Counted from the stretch's first letter, positions 1-9,353 are shown. The stretch is 64,000 nt of DNA from Lachnospiraceae bacterium AC2031 (GCA_000687975.1 JIAB01000001.1:2642001-2706000); one strand, 5' to 3'. A program made the numbers and translations. The notes: generated by a model not told the origin, from the sequence alone.

Positions 1-392
1 GAATGCAGGCGTCTCCAGGAAGTAAGGACTACGGAGCACTGTCGCTTGCTGTTCAGTATTATTCTGAACCATATCTTGCGGCAAACGTACCTCCAAATTG
101 TTTTATGCCAAGGCCAAATGTAGGCTCAGCTGTGATCAATCTAAAGAGACTGGAGACTCCTCCTGTATCTGTAAAGGATCCTGAGCAGATGTTTAAACTG
201 ATCAGAGGTGCCTTTAATCAGAGGAGAAAGACTTTGGCAAATGCTGTTGGTAATTATGATGGTGTTGCCTTTAGCAGAGAAAATGTTGAGGCAGCTCTTG
301 TAGCTTTAGGATTAGATACCAGGGTAAGAGGAGAGGCGCTGACTTTGGAACAGTTTGCGGCCCTGTCCGATGAACTGGATAATCAAAAATAA
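1..392 (+). CDS. rsmA: 16S rRNA dimethyladenosine methyltransferase RsmA (KsgA), C-terminal part
   Basis: The gene enters from the left edge, so only about the last 130 residues are present. RsmA dimethylates two adjacent adenines near the 3' end of 16S rRNA during small-subunit maturation. The visible part carries the family's PxPNVGSAV segment (about residues 36-44 of the fragment) and the QRRKTLANA stretch followed by the small helical C-terminal domain. The catalytic N-terminal Rossmann domain lies outside the window. tadA starts 14 bases after the stop, suggesting co-transcription. Identification is confident because these C-terminal motifs are specific to RsmA. Confidence 0.93.
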   Translation, partial: MQASPGSKDYGALSLAVQYYSEPYLAANVPPNCFMPRPNVGSAVINLKRLETPPVSVKDPEQMFKLIRGAFNQRRKTLANAVGNYDGVAFSRENVEAALVALGLDTRVRGEALTLEQFAALSDELDNQK

Positions 393-406
393 TAGAGATA
401 TATGAT

Positions 407-889
407 ATGACAGAAGACGAGAAGTACATGAAGCAGGCCATTAAACTGGCTCAAAAAGCATATGACAATGGGGATGTTCCCATAGGTTGTGTGATTGTCC
501 ATGAAGGAAAAGTTATAGCCCGAGGTTATAACAGACGTAATAAAGATGGACAGGTTTTGGCTCATGCAGAGCTTATGGCTATTCGTAAAGCTTCAAAGGT
601 CCTTGGTGACTGGAGGCTGGAGGAATGCACCATGTATGTAACTCTGGAACCATGTCAAATGTGTGCTGGCGCAATAGTTCAAGCAAGGATACCCAAAGTA
701 GTTATGGGATGTATGAATCCTAAGGCAGGATGTGCTGGCTCTATACTTAATCTATTGGATATAAAGGAATTCAATCATCAGGTTGAAACTGTAAAAGGAG
801 TGCTGGAAACGGAGTGTTCAGAACTGTTAAAGACCTTCTTTAAACAGCTTAGACAGCAGTCAAAGGACGAAAAAAATGAGAGGACTTGA
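407..889 (+). CDS. tadA: tRNA-specific adenosine deaminase TadA
   Basis: TadA deaminates adenosine 34 of tRNA-Arg to inosine. The 160-residue protein shows the zinc deaminase signature: HAE at residues 53-55 (zinc-binding His and proton-shuttling Glu) and PCQMCAGA from residue 82, which supplies two zinc-binding cysteines. Length is typical for the family. It follows rsmA by 14 bases. Its TGA stop lies inside the -35 box of the promoter for the downstream SRP RNA, so the gene is packed directly against the RNA gene. The ATG is preceded by a poor Shine-Dalgarno sequence, so coupling to rsmA translation is plausible. Confidence 0.95.
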   Translation: MTEDEKYMKQAIKLAQKAYDNGDVPIGCVIVHEGKVIARGYNRRNKDGQVLAHAELMAIRKASKVLGDWRLEECTMYVTLEPCQMCAGAIVQARIPKVVMGCMNPKAGCAGSILNLLDIKEFNHQVETVKGVLETECSELLKTFFKQLRQQSKDEKNERT

Positions 890-914
890 CTGATATAGGT
901 AGATTATGTATACT
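886..914 (+). promoter_or_regulatory. Promoter of the SRP RNA gene
   Basis: TTGACT at 886-891 and TATACT at 909-914 are separated by exactly 17 bases, an almost consensus sigma-A promoter. It would start transcription near 921, just upstream of the SRP RNA. The -35 box overlaps the tadA stop codon. Confidence 0.8.
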
Positions 915-930
915 TAAATAGTTATAAAAT

Positions 931-1197
931 TTCCGCGCAGCCGGGGAGATAGCGGTGCCCTGTACCTGCAATCCGCTATAGCAGGGGTGATGGCCGGCCT
1001 CGAACTGTTTCTTGCGAGGCTGCCCTTAGTAAGTGACGTTGATATTCAGGTCTTACGCGACAGGAACCTATGAACCGTGTCAGGTTGGGAACAAAGCAGC
1101 ACTAAGTAGGACCTCTCTGTGCGCCGTGAGGTTGCCTGGGTTGAGTAGGCTGCTAAGGTAACGCTCGTTTGGGCTTTGCAAAGCTGGTCGCGCGGCT
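931..1197 (+). ncRNA. ffs: Signal recognition particle RNA, large Gram-positive type
   Basis: The RNA scaffolds the signal recognition particle with Ffh for co-translational membrane targeting. Near 1068-1115 the sequence reads like helix 8: a GTCAGG strand, a GGGAAC loop and an AAGCAGCACTAAG strand, the conserved Ffh-binding hairpin. The termini pair (CCGCGC near 933 with GCGCGG near 1190). About 265 nt is the length of the Bacillus/Clostridia form that keeps the Alu domain. A near-consensus promoter lies just upstream. No clear T-rich terminator follows, so the 3' end is approximate. Confidence 0.9.
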
Positions 1198-1283
1198 TTA
1201 AAAAAATGTGGCAAAATTCGTTAAAAAGTGCTATGATAATAGATGTGTTTTTGCGACTACTTATAATGTTAGGGGTATAAGGA

Positions 1284-1874
1284 ATGGATTACTCAGAAGT
1301 AATAGAGTTTGTCAAGAAGACGACTTCTGAAAATAATAGATCTGAACAATATCCATTTAGGAACAGCTATGATCACACCATGAGAGTTTATCGGTGGGCT
1401 ATACGACTTCAGGCCAAGCTTGGAGGCGATTTGGATGTCATTGTCCTGGCTGCACTGCTTCATGATATTGGTTGGGAAGCTGATAGACCTTGTAATGAAG
1501 TCAGCGCCGAGGTGGCTGTTGAATATATGGATAGTATCGGGGTAAATCCTGAGATAATCGTTAAAGTTGGTGAGATAATAATGATGTGTCCAGATAAAGA
1601 TAGTGATAAAGATCTGTCTTTGGAGTGCCGCATTGTTATGGATGCAGATCTTCTTGATGAGGTTGGCGCAGTTGGAATTATGAAGGACTGCATGACAACA
1701 GCTCTTGAAGGTGATGCTAGTTATAAAAAAGCATATTACAGAGTTAAAGAGTTCTACAGACAATATAAACCACTTGTAAGATGTTGCAAGACTGAAACGG
1801 CGAGAACCGAATACTCAAAGAGAATGCAGCTAATTGAAGGATATATTTATCAATTAGAAAAAGAAATCTTTTAA
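1284..1874 (+). CDS. HD-domain metal-dependent phosphohydrolase
   Basis: This 196-residue soluble protein has the HD superfamily metal ligands: His31 in YDHTMRVY, the His60-Asp61 pair in LLHDIG, and a later DADLLDEVGA segment around residue 120. HD proteins of this compact form hydrolyse phosphate esters of nucleotides, but the substrate cannot be read from sequence. There is no sensor or partner domain. The start ATG follows GGGGTATAAGG. It stands alone between the SRP RNA and a small membrane-anchored protein, and no regulatory link is visible. Confidence 0.85.
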   Translation: MDYSEVIEFVKKTTSENNRSEQYPFRNSYDHTMRVYRWAIRLQAKLGGDLDVIVLAALLHDIGWEADRPCNEVSAEVAVEYMDSIGVNPEIIVKVGEIIMMCPDKDSDKDLSLECRIVMDADLLDEVGAVGIMKDCMTTALEGDASYKKAYYRVKEFYRQYKPLVRCCKTETARTEYSKRMQLIEGYIYQLEKEIF

Positions 1875-1916
1875 AGATATAAAAAATATTTTTTAATTAG
1901 CAAAAGGAGTAAAAAA

Positions 1917-2471
1917 ATGGCTAATAAACTTGGAAGAATTATAATAGGTATCATTATTATTTGTGCTCTTGCAGTAGTTATATTCATGGTTCTGCCGGGA
2001 AACTTAAAGTTCCCACTTAAGGCAAAGCTTCAGAATGAAACTAATACGAATTATGCAGTAATTGTAGATGCGGTTAAGAACTCTTCAGTACCAAAGCATA
2101 AGAAGGTTACATTTGATCAGATGATGAGTTGTACTGATAGCCCAGCTTGGACTATACAGAAGATATCTGTAGATGATGCTGGAAATGGTATGTATGATGT
2201 ATTCTGTGATGGATACAAGACTACAGTATCTTGGCCAAATGAAACAAATGATGATAGTATGGTTACTCATACTGATTCACATGTTAGAATTATTTTCCAT
2301 GTAACAAAGAACAATAGTGAAATCAAGATTGGTGATGACGTTGTTGAGGAAGGTAAGGTTTCTTATCCATCAACAGTTCATATCGATGATTATGATTATA
2401 ATCGTACAGATGAGTCAACATATTACCAGAGATCACTTGATGCTCTTGTAAAGATGTCAGGTGCTGAGTAA
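1917..2471 (+). CDS. Membrane-anchored protein of unknown function
   Basis: I do not recognise a family. The 184-residue protein has one N-terminal hydrophobic segment (about residues 8-28) with Lys/Arg before it, predicting a signal anchor with an extracytoplasmic domain of about 155 residues. That domain is rich in Asn, Asp, Thr and Ser. A good ribosome binding site (AAAAGGAG) precedes the ATG, and an intrinsic terminator follows the stop, so it ends a short transcription unit. It starts 42 bases after the HD hydrolase gene and may be co-transcribed with it. Confidence 0.7.
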   Translation: MANKLGRIIIGIIIICALAVVIFMVLPGNLKFPLKAKLQNETNTNYAVIVDAVKNSSVPKHKKVTFDQMMSCTDSPAWTIQKISVDDAGNGMYDVFCDGYKTTVSWPNETNDDSMVTHTDSHVRIIFHVTKNNSEIKIGDDVVEEGKVSYPSTVHIDDYDYNRTDESTYYQRSLDALVKMSGAE

Positions 2472-2491
2472 AGATTTGTTTTAATAAGCTT

Positions 2492-2525
2492 AAAAAACCA
2501 AGAACAATTGTTCTTGGTTTTTTTA
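2492..2525 (+). terminator. Intrinsic terminator after the membrane-anchored protein
   Basis: CCAAGAACAATTGTTCTTGG (2498-2517) is a perfect palindrome. It is preceded by an A-run and followed by seven Ts, so it can act on either strand. It ends the HD hydrolase/membrane protein unit. Confidence 0.9.
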
Positions 2526-2601
2526 ATCCCAGGTGTGTCATTTATGGGACTCGATATTTGGTAAACTCCTATCATAACAAAGATTACAGGAGGTACTAAA
2601 T

Positions 2602-2808
2602 ATGAGAAGAAATGGTTTAAATGAGGCGAGGATTCTTTCACTACTGCTTTTTGTTATGGCAATTCTATTCTTTATGCCAATGGTAGGGATTTATATGATC
2701 TGTAGAAAGGATTCAGCTCCAGTGTTTAGAGCAATAGGTGCGGTTCTACTAGTTGCAGGAGTACTTATAATGCTGCATACCGGTGGAGCAATAGGTTATT
2801 TAGGATAA
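2602..2808 (+). CDS. Small two-helix membrane protein
   Basis: This is a 68-residue protein with two hydrophobic segments (about 12-33 and 43-63) separated by a short charged loop containing RKDS. An ACAGGAGG ribosome binding site sits seven bases before the ATG, which supports it as a real gene. I do not recognise a family. It ends 10 bases before the G3E GTPase start, whose own ribosome binding site overlaps the end of this gene, so the two are likely co-transcribed and translationally coupled. Confidence 0.7.
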   Translation: MRRNGLNEARILSLLLFVMAILFFMPMVGIYMICRKDSAPVFRAIGAVLLVAGVLIMLHTGGAIGYLG

Positions 2809-2818
2809 GAAATACATA

Positions 2819-3751
2819 ATGAAGAAGATTGATCTTGTAACTGGCTTTCTTGGTTCAGGAAAGACAACATTTATTAAAGAATATGCTGAGTACCTTGTGA
2901 GATGTGGTGAGAGGGTAGCAATAATCGTCAATGATTATGGAGCGATTAATGTTGACAGGCTGCTTCTTGGCGCATCTCTGGGGGAAAGCTGTCACTTGGA
3001 GATGGTTATTGGTGGTGATAAGGACTGTGCCAGAAGACGACTTAAGACAAAGCTTATTGCCATGGCAATGCAGAATTATTCTCGCATTATTATAGAACCA
3101 TCAGGAATCTTTGATGTTGATGATTTTCTTGATATGTTATATGAAGAACCGCTTGACCGTTTTTTTGAGATGGGAAGTATAATCGCTATAGTTGAGGCTG
3201 GAATTGATACTGGTATGTCAGAAGCCGCAAGATATATGTTGATTTCAGAAGTATCTAAGGCGGGCACAATTGTTCTAAGTAAAGTGGATGATGATACTAT
3301 TTCAGAATCTGTTATTGATTATATTAATAGGGGTCTTGAGGATTATAAATGTTCAAGGAGATTTGAGGATTTATATGTTTGGAGACAGGGGATGATTACT
3401 GATGAGGATTTTAAACGTATATCTTGTAGCAGATATGCGTCTGCTGAGATGATCAGTAATCCAGAGTCTGAAAAAAGTTTTGATTCCTTATTCTTTTTCC
3501 ATGTTGAAACAGATATAGATAAGCTTGAAGAAACTATTTCTGGGATATTTCAGGATTCAGAAGCTGGAAATGTTGTTAGATTAAAAGGATTTATTAATTC
3601 TCCTGATGGGTGGCTTGAGGTAAATGCTACGAAGCAGGGAATAAGCATAGAATCAATCTCGGAAGGTCAGGAATTATTTATAATTATTGGAGAGGGACTC
3701 AACGAGGAAAAGCTAGGAAAACATTGGAAATCTTATAGAAATGGGTTATAA
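2819..3751 (+). CDS. G3E-family GTPase (CobW/YjiA-like)
   Basis: G3E GTPases act in metallocentre assembly or metal delivery. The 310-residue protein begins with a Walker A motif GFLGSGKTT (residues 9-17). It also has a VNDYG switch segment (38-42), an EPSG motif, and an SKVD nucleotide-specificity motif in place of NKxD. The C-terminal CobW-type region is recognisable by position. The usual metal-binding CxCC motif is absent: at its expected place the protein reads GGDKDC, keeping one cysteine. The client metalloprotein is unknown, and the only close neighbour is the small membrane protein upstream. Confidence 0.82.
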   Translation: MKKIDLVTGFLGSGKTTFIKEYAEYLVRCGERVAIIVNDYGAINVDRLLLGASLGESCHLEMVIGGDKDCARRRLKTKLIAMAMQNYSRIIIEPSGIFDVDDFLDMLYEEPLDRFFEMGSIIAIVEAGIDTGMSEAARYMLISEVSKAGTIVLSKVDDDTISESVIDYINRGLEDYKCSRRFEDLYVWRQGMITDEDFKRISCSRYASAEMISNPESEKSFDSLFFFHVETDIDKLEETISGIFQDSEAGNVVRLKGFINSPDGWLEVNATKQGISIESISEGQELFIIIGEGLNEEKLGKHWKSYRNGL

Positions 3752-3801
3752 TAATATCAGGGTTAGGTATTTTGGGGATACTTAATGTTGGGGTGATTAT
3801 T

Positions 3802-5724
3802 ATGAACCAAGTGGGGCAGAATCTATATTTCGATGATTATTCTCCAACAGCTGATATGGTGGTTATTGCGACTTGTTTTGTTATCATTGTATTGGTGACA
3901 ACATCGTACGTTCCCAAAACTAAGGCGTTTGGAGTTTTTCTAGCGATAGTAGGCTGGCTTATGCTAGCTGCTTTTTCTGATGTCATTTGTCATGATTGGT
4001 ACACCCACGTTACTGACGGTAACTATACTGGGGTATATGTTGTCCGAGTGTTATATCATGCATTTCTTTTTACAAATCTTTTATTATACGTCGTATATAT
4101 ACTCACGTTAATGCAAATAGAGATTGAAATAAAAAAACCGGTAATGAGATTATCGGTTGTTGTTTACGTGGTTGTAATTGTTATAGATATAGTAACTACG
4201 GTAAATGGAAAGGGTTTCAACCTTAATAAAGATGGCACTGAGATAAGCGGAGTTAACATTTTTTTGATCGGATATCTTATATTCGCGGCAATCTGTCTTT
4301 TCCTCATGATTGGTTTCAGAAATCGTTTATATAAACAGATTATGAGAGGCTTTTATGGATCGGTAGTAGTTTCATTTTTACTTCTTTATTTACAGGGAAA
4401 ACATGGTCAGTCTTCATATACGGTTGCATCTTTTTTATTCCCAACAATAGCAATGCTTTATCTTGTTCATAGTACACCATACGATATCGAGATTGGTGCT
4501 ATAAATGCTAAAGCTTTAGAGGATCTGGTCAGATATAACTATAACAGGAAGAATGATCTTATATATATGAGCCTGTTGATTCCTGATTTTGATATGGAGG
4601 GAAAGTCATTTCCTAAGGAGATTCAGAAAGTTATTAGAAAATTTGCCAGTGAGTTTTTTAGGGGGGCAGTTCTTTTCCAGATAAGTAATGGACATGTGGT
4701 TCTTATGGCTAGGAAAAAAATGAATTCTGATTATGAAAACAGGATTAATAAGCTACTGAATGCATTTGAAGCGGAATATGAAAAGTTTAAGTTTGATTAT
4801 AAGATTATAGCGGGAGTTTCCATTGAGGAAATAAGTAGAAAAAATGAATATATAAGCTTCATAAGAAATATTCATCGCCATATGAAGATGAATACAGTTC
4901 ATATGGTTGATTATGAAGACGTTGAAGAGTTTAATAAATATGAATATATCCTATCTGAATTAGGGGATATATATAGGCGGCATGATCTTAGGGATTCAAG
5001 AGTTCTGGCATATTGTCAGCCGGTTTACAACATAGAAACTGGAAAATATGATACAGCTGAGGCGTTAATGAGATTAAAGCTTCAGGATATAGGACTTGTT
5101 TACCCAGATCAGTTTATACCACTCGCTGAAGAAAATGGATATATTCATGTTCTTACAGAAATCATACTTCAGAAAACCTGCGATGAGATTAAGTACTTAA
5201 TAAATGAAGGCTATGATGTAAAAAGAATATCCATAAACGTATCGGTCCTTGAAATGAAGGATTTGGCTTTTTCTGAGGATATAGGAAAGATTATAGATAA
5301 TAACGATATTCCTAATGAGAAGGTAGCTATAGAGATTACCGAGTCACAGACAGAGAATGACTTCATTGTAATGAAGAGCATTATAAATAAATTAAAGGAG
5401 AAAGGAATTAAGTTCTATCTGGATGATTTTGGAACAGGTTATTCCAATATGGAAAGGATTTTGGAACTACCATTTGACATTATCAAGTTTGACAGATCAC
5501 TGGTGATTGCAAGTGATGCTGATATCAGAGCTAAGAAGATGGTAGAAAGTCTTGCGAGTATGTTTAGTAATCTGAATTATTCAGTTCTTTATGAAGGCGT
5601 TGAAACGGAAGTAGATGAAGACAGATGTATAAGAATGAGTGCATCGTATCTTCAGGGATATAAGTATTCGAGGCCTATACCGATAATTGAACTTAAAAGG
5701 TTCTTTTCTAAAGTAGATGCATAA
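3802..5724 (+). CDS. Membrane EAL-domain cyclic-di-GMP phosphodiesterase
   Basis: This 640-residue protein would hydrolyse c-di-GMP to pGpG. Residues 1-230 hold about seven membrane helices. A middle region (about 240-380) looks like a degenerate GGDEF-type fold without the signature. An EAL domain (about 395-635) follows, with EALMR, SINVS, EITES, DDFGTGYSN, KFDRS and YEGVET, so the metal-binding and catalytic residues appear intact. I chose the ATG at 3802, six bases after GGGGTG, over an in-frame TTG at 3772 with no such site. A diguanylate cyclase elsewhere in the window (35668-37335) could oppose it. Confidence 0.9.
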   Translation: MNQVGQNLYFDDYSPTADMVVIATCFVIIVLVTTSYVPKTKAFGVFLAIVGWLMLAAFSDVICHDWYTHVTDGNYTGVYVVRVLYHAFLFTNLLLYVVYILTLMQIEIEIKKPVMRLSVVVYVVVIVIDIVTTVNGKGFNLNKDGTEISGVNIFLIGYLIFAAICLFLMIGFRNRLYKQIMRGFYGSVVVSFLLLYLQGKHGQSSYTVASFLFPTIAMLYLVHSTPYDIEIGAINAKALEDLVRYNYNRKNDLIYMSLLIPDFDMEGKSFPKEIQKVIRKFASEFFRGAVLFQISNGHVVLMARKKMNSDYENRINKLLNAFEAEYEKFKFDYKIIAGVSIEEISRKNEYISFIRNIHRHMKMNTVHMVDYEDVEEFNKYEYILSELGDIYRRHDLRDSRVLAYCQPVYNIETGKYDTAEALMRLKLQDIGLVYPDQFIPLAEENGYIHVLTEIILQKTCDEIKYLINEGYDVKRISINVSVLEMKDLAFSEDIGKIIDNNDIPNEKVAIEITESQTENDFIVMKSIINKLKEKGIKFYLDDFGTGYSNMERILELPFDIIKFDRSLVIASDADIRAKKMVESLASMFSNLNYSVLYEGVETEVDEDRCIRMSASYLQGYKYSRPIPIIELKRFFSKVDA

Positions 5725-5748
5725 AAAAGAGTTAATAAGGAGATAATA

Positions 5749-7236
5749 GTGAGCAAGTATATTATGGCATTGGATGCCGGTACTACAAGTAACAGAGCGA
5801 TTCTTTTTAATCATGATGGAAAGATAGTTTCAGTTGCTCAGCGTGAGTTTACTCAGATATACCCAAAGCCTGGGTGGGTTGAGCACGATGCAAACGAGAT
5901 CTGGTCCACAATGCTGGGAGTTGCAGTTGAGACTATGGCTAAAGCAGGAATATCTGCCGAAGATGTGGCAGGTATTGGAATTACTAACCAGCGTGAAACA
6001 ACGATCGTTTGGGATAAGGACACAGGAGAACCTGTATATAATGCGATAGTTTGGCAATGTCGTAGAACAGCTGAGTATTGTGACAGCCTTAAAGAAAAGG
6101 GGCTTGAGGATACTATAAGATCCAAGACAGGACTTGTAATTGATGCGTATTTTTCTGCGACAAAGTTAAGATGGATCCTGGAAAATGTGGAAGGCGTAAG
6201 AGAGAGAGCTGAAAGAGGAGAACTTCTTTTTGGTACTGTTGATACGTGGCTTATCTGGAAGCTTACACATGGAAGAGTTCATGTAACAGATTATTCAAAT
6301 GCATCACGAACCATGATGTATAACATAAATGAACTGAAATGGGATGACGATATATTAAAGGAATTAAATATTCCGAAGTCAATGCTGCCAGAAGTAAAGG
6401 ACAGTAGCTGTCTTTACGGAAATGCCAGCAAACACATATTAGGTCGTGAAGTACCGATAGCCGGAATCGCTGGTGATCAGCAGGCTGCACTTTTTGGACA
6501 GCAGTGCTGGGAGAAGGGAAATGCAAAGAATACCTATGGAACAGGTTGTTTCCTTCTTATGAATACAGGTGATGCACCGGTTTACTCAAAGAATGGACTT
6601 GTTACCACACTGGCATGGGGAATAGATGGTAAAGTAACATATGCACTTGAGGGATCTGTATTTATTGCAGGAGCCTCAGTTCAATGGCTAAGAGATGAGA
6701 TGCGACTTATTGATAGTGCTGAAGATTCAGAGTATATGGCAACCAAGGTAAAGGATACCAACGGATGTTACGTTGTTCCTGCTTTTACAGGACTTGGTGC
6801 TCCATATTGGAATCAGTATGCAAGAGGCACTATTGTAGGCATTACCAGAGGGGTAAACAAGTATCATATTATCAGGGCTACTCTTGAGTCTATAGCTTAT
6901 GAGACAAGCGATGTGCTTTCGGCTATGGAAAAGGATTCAGGGGTTCGACTTAACGAGCTTAAGGTCGATGGAGGAGCCTCTGCAAATAACTTCCTGATGC
7001 AGACCCAGGCGGATATTATAAATGCTACAGTAGCTCGTCCGAGCTGTCTCGAAAGTACAGCGATGGGAGCGGCATTTCTTGCCGGGCTTAGTACAGGATA
7101 CTGGAGTTCAAGAGATGAACTAAGGACAGTTATCAGCATAGATAGGGTTTATAAACCTGAGATAACTGAAGAAGAGAGAAATGAACGTCTTGCCGGTTGG
7201 CAGAAAGCTGTTGGTCGCAGCTTCGACTGGTGTTGA
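5749..7236 (+). CDS. glpK: Glycerol kinase
   Basis: GlpK phosphorylates glycerol to sn-glycerol 3-phosphate with ATP. The 495-residue length is standard. Diagnostic FGGY-family segments are present: DAGTTSNRA near the N terminus, [10 protein letters not shown] and TYGTGCF in the middle, and VDGGASANN in the C-terminal lobe. The start is GTG, with AAGGAGAT four bases upstream. No glycerol facilitator or dehydrogenase gene is adjacent. The downstream small protein and the repeat tract between them do not explain its regulation. Confidence 0.96.
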   Translation: MSKYIMALDAGTTSNRAILFNHDGKIVSVAQREFTQIYPKPGWVEHDANEIWSTMLGVAVETMAKAGISAEDVAGIGITNQRETTIVWDKDTGEPVYNAIVWQCRRTAEYCDSLKEKGLEDTIRSKTGLVIDAYFSATKLRWILENVEGVRERAERGELLFGTVDTWLIWKLTHGRVHVTDYSNASRTMMYNINELKWDDDILKELNIPKSMLPEVKDSSCLYGNASKHILGREVPIAGIAGDQQAALFGQQCWEKGNAKNTYGTGCFLLMNTGDAPVYSKNGLVTTLAWGIDGKVTYALEGSVFIAGASVQWLRDEMRLIDSAEDSEYMATKVKDTNGCYVVPAFTGLGAPYWNQYARGTIVGITRGVNKYHIIRATLESIAYETSDVLSAMEKDSGVRLNELKVDGGASANNFLMQTQADIINATVARPSCLESTAMGAAFLAGLSTGYWSSRDELRTVISIDRVYKPEITEEERNERLAGWQKAVGRSFDWC

Positions 7237-7239
7237 CGT

Positions 7240-7316
7240 TATAAAAATACACACTTATCATTTTTATAAAATACACACTTATCAATTTATCAAATACTTA
7301 TCAAATACTAATCAAA
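7240..7316 (+). repeat. AT-rich direct-repeat tract between glpK and a small gene
   Basis: A 20-21 base unit containing TACACACTTATCA occurs twice (7240-7260 and 7265-7284) and decays into three shorter units of the type ATCAAATACT up to about 7316. The tract fills the space between the glpK stop and the ribosome binding site of the next gene. No function is evident. It could be a cluster of protein-binding sites or a slippage product. Confidence 0.6.
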
Positions 7317-7328
7317 GAGGTAGACATT

Positions 7329-7559
7329 ATGGGATTATTCAGTAAGAAAGACAAAGAATTAGATGCGGTCGCTAATCAGATTCAGGTTGATATTAGCAAC
7401 AATTACAAGTCCAGCGCACTTGAAAATATCAAGTGGCTGGAGGATCTCATCGAAGAAAAGAGAGCTAGTGGAAAGCTTAAGGGAAAGGCAGTTGGTGAAT
7501 ACCAGGACCTCCTTAATCACTATCGAAATGTTGTAAATAACATGAAACGAACATATTAG
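7329..7559 (+). CDS. Small charged helical protein of unknown function
   Basis: This 76-residue soluble protein starts MGLFSKKDKELD. It is rich in Lys, Glu and Asn with no hydrophobic segment, suggesting a small alpha-helical protein. AAAGAGG precedes the ATG. I do not recognise a family. The last codons and stop lie in a hairpin shared with the convergent gene on the other strand. The composition matches its neighbours, so it does not look recently acquired. Confidence 0.65.
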   Translation: MGLFSKKDKELDAVANQIQVDISNNYKSSALENIKWLEDLIEEKRASGKLKGKAVGEYQDLLNHYRNVVNNMKRTY

Positions 7560-7577
7560 GTTAATTTATTAACCTAA
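7556..7577. terminator. Hairpin shared by two convergent genes
   Basis: TTAGGTTAA and TTAACCTAA form a 9-base stem with a TTTA loop that covers the stop codons of both the 7329-7559 gene and the opposing glycerophosphotransferase gene. It lacks a long T-run, so termination efficiency is uncertain. Confidence 0.5.
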
Positions 7578-9268
7578 TGAGCTTTACCACGTATTACCCA
7601 ATCTATGATACGCTCTGAAGCGTGAGTATCGATATGGTCGAAGTTATTCTCAAGATACTTCTCGACTTTAGGAAACTCGTAATCAGAAGAGCGTATAGCT
7701 GTTAGCATGTCATCGAAGGTTTCTACAATTTTGCCGGGAACATTTTCTCGGTAATCTCTGTGGAAACCTCTTTCTTTTGTATACTGATCTATATCGAAGG
7801 CATAGAAGAGCATAGGCTTTTTCATAAGTGAAAACTCATATATGCTTGAAGAATAATCGGTTATTAGTAAATCAGTAACATAGAATAGATCGTTGATATT
7901 TGGATAAGCAGTGAAATCTGCCAGTCGATTGCTATATTTTTCAGGTATAGGAACCTTTTCTTCAACAAAAGGATGCATTTTAAAAAGGAATACAGCATCT
8001 ATATCCTGACAAAGTTTATATATTTGATCCATATCTAATCTGTCATATGGGAAATAGGCGGTACGCTTATTTTCACCACGATATGTAGGAGCGAAGAGAA
8101 TGATGTTGTTTCTTTTTTCGAGAGAATTCCCCTCACACTCTGGTTTACATAAAATCCTATAGTTTTCTAATAGATTTAATTTAGTTTTTTTGATATAGTT
8201 CTCATCCAGGAATTCGTCAAGTCTTGGCATTCCTGCAGGGAGAACTTGGTCATCATTTATTCCCCATACCTCAGAGAAGAAATGACGAATCTTTTTTGAA
8301 CCGGCAACGCCATAAGTATACTGTCTGTGTCCTGACTTTGGTGCAGGACTGGCAGGCATTCCAAAACGGCTGTAACCTGTTGATTTAAATCCGGCTCCAG
8401 CGTGCCACAGCTGAGTTATGATAGCGCCTCGTATAGTGAGCCAGTCTGTAGTCTGACTATGGTCATCTAAGAAAATAAAATCAGCAGCAGCTATCTTCTT
8501 TAAAGTTAGTATCCAGTGGGATATGCTGTAGTGCTTAGTTGTTATAGCACGGAGAGATTCATGAGGCTTAAAGCCCTCACGGATCAGTGCTTCTTTAAAA
8601 GCTGCCATGTTAGATCCCATTTCCTCACTTTGATCTGACATAAGAAGGATATTCGGGTTCTTAATTTTATGGATATCCTTGGTTCCTTTTCTGTGGAAAA
8701 GAAGATATTCGGTATTATAAATAGTTCTGAGAATGGCTTTTGCAAGGTTATGTCTGCTTCTCCTAATTAAAGAAGATAGTTTCTGTTTGATACTAAGACC
8801 TGGAAGTTCGATGTCTGAAGATTTGATCTTGAAGCCATTTTTAGAAGAAAATTGAACACGGTAAGCCCGTTCGTTATGGAAATAGATAAACTGACGGGCA
8901 ATATTTCTCGTGTTGATCGAATTGTCGAGATGTAATTCTTTTACGTATATATTTGAGCTGGCTGAACTGTTATCAGAGAATGAATCAGAGTGAATAACCA
9001 GCTTATAAATACCTGTTGGAAGCATCTTGCAGTCACCTGGGTTTGTAATGTTAAGCATGAATTCATCACTGGCTTCTCCTTTTTTTAAATCAAAAGACGG
9101 GCCATCATTAATACTTGTAATGGTGACTATGGCATCAGCAGGAACTTCTTTTATAAAAAATGAGATCCAGATTCTGTCCCAACTTACCTTATAAATAGTA
9201 AATATTCGGTTGTTTTCCTTATAATTTTCCATAGCATTTAGTATAGCATTTGACTTATCTTTCAACAA
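7574..9268 (-). CDS. CDP-glycerol:poly(glycerophosphate) glycerophosphotransferase (TagF/TagB-like)
   Basis: Enzymes of this family transfer glycerol phosphate from CDP-glycerol to build teichoic acid or related cell-surface polymers on the cytoplasmic membrane face. The 564-residue protein has an N-terminal beta-rich region (about 1-185) and a C-terminal Glyphos_transf domain. That domain shows QLWHAG, a FAPTYRG segment, KMHPF and TDYSSSIYEFS, all typical of the active site. No other teichoic acid genes are adjacent, so this may be an accessory polymer enzyme. It ends in a hairpin shared with the opposing small gene. Confidence 0.88.
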   Translation of the reverse strand: MLKDKSNAILNAMENYKENNRIFTIYKVSWDRIWISFFIKEVPADAIVTITSINDGPSFDLKKGEASDEFMLNITNPGDCKMLPTGIYKLVIHSDSFSDNSSASSNIYVKELHLDNSINTRNIARQFIYFHNERAYRVQFSSKNGFKIKSSDIELPGLSIKQKLSSLIRRSRHNLAKAILRTIYNTEYLLFHRKGTKDIHKIKNPNILLMSDQSEEMGSNMAAFKEALIREGFKPHESLRAITTKHYSISHWILTLKKIAAADFIFLDDHSQTTDWLTIRGAIITQLWHAGAGFKSTGYSRFGMPASPAPKSGHRQYTYGVAGSKKIRHFFSEVWGINDDQVLPAGMPRLDEFLDENYIKKTKLNLLENYRILCKPECEGNSLEKRNNIILFAPTYRGENKRTAYFPYDRLDMDQIYKLCQDIDAVFLFKMHPFVEEKVPIPEKYSNRLADFTAYPNINDLFYVTDLLITDYSSSIYEFSLMKKPMLFYAFDIDQYTKERGFHRDYRENVPGKIVETFDDMLTAIRSSDYEFPKVEKYLENNFDHIDTHASERIIDWVIRGKAH

Positions 9269-9353
9269 GGTAGAGATTTATCTCAGTTTGTGGTACTATA
9301 TGAGCTGGAAAGTAATTTTCTAGAATGTGAAGGGGAAATAAGAGTATAAGAAA

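Noticed and set aside
1293-1763. Long antisense frame over the HD hydrolase gene
   Set aside because: The sense frame has clear HD motifs. The antisense product is rich in Ile, Phe, Ser and Cys without domain features and has no start signals.
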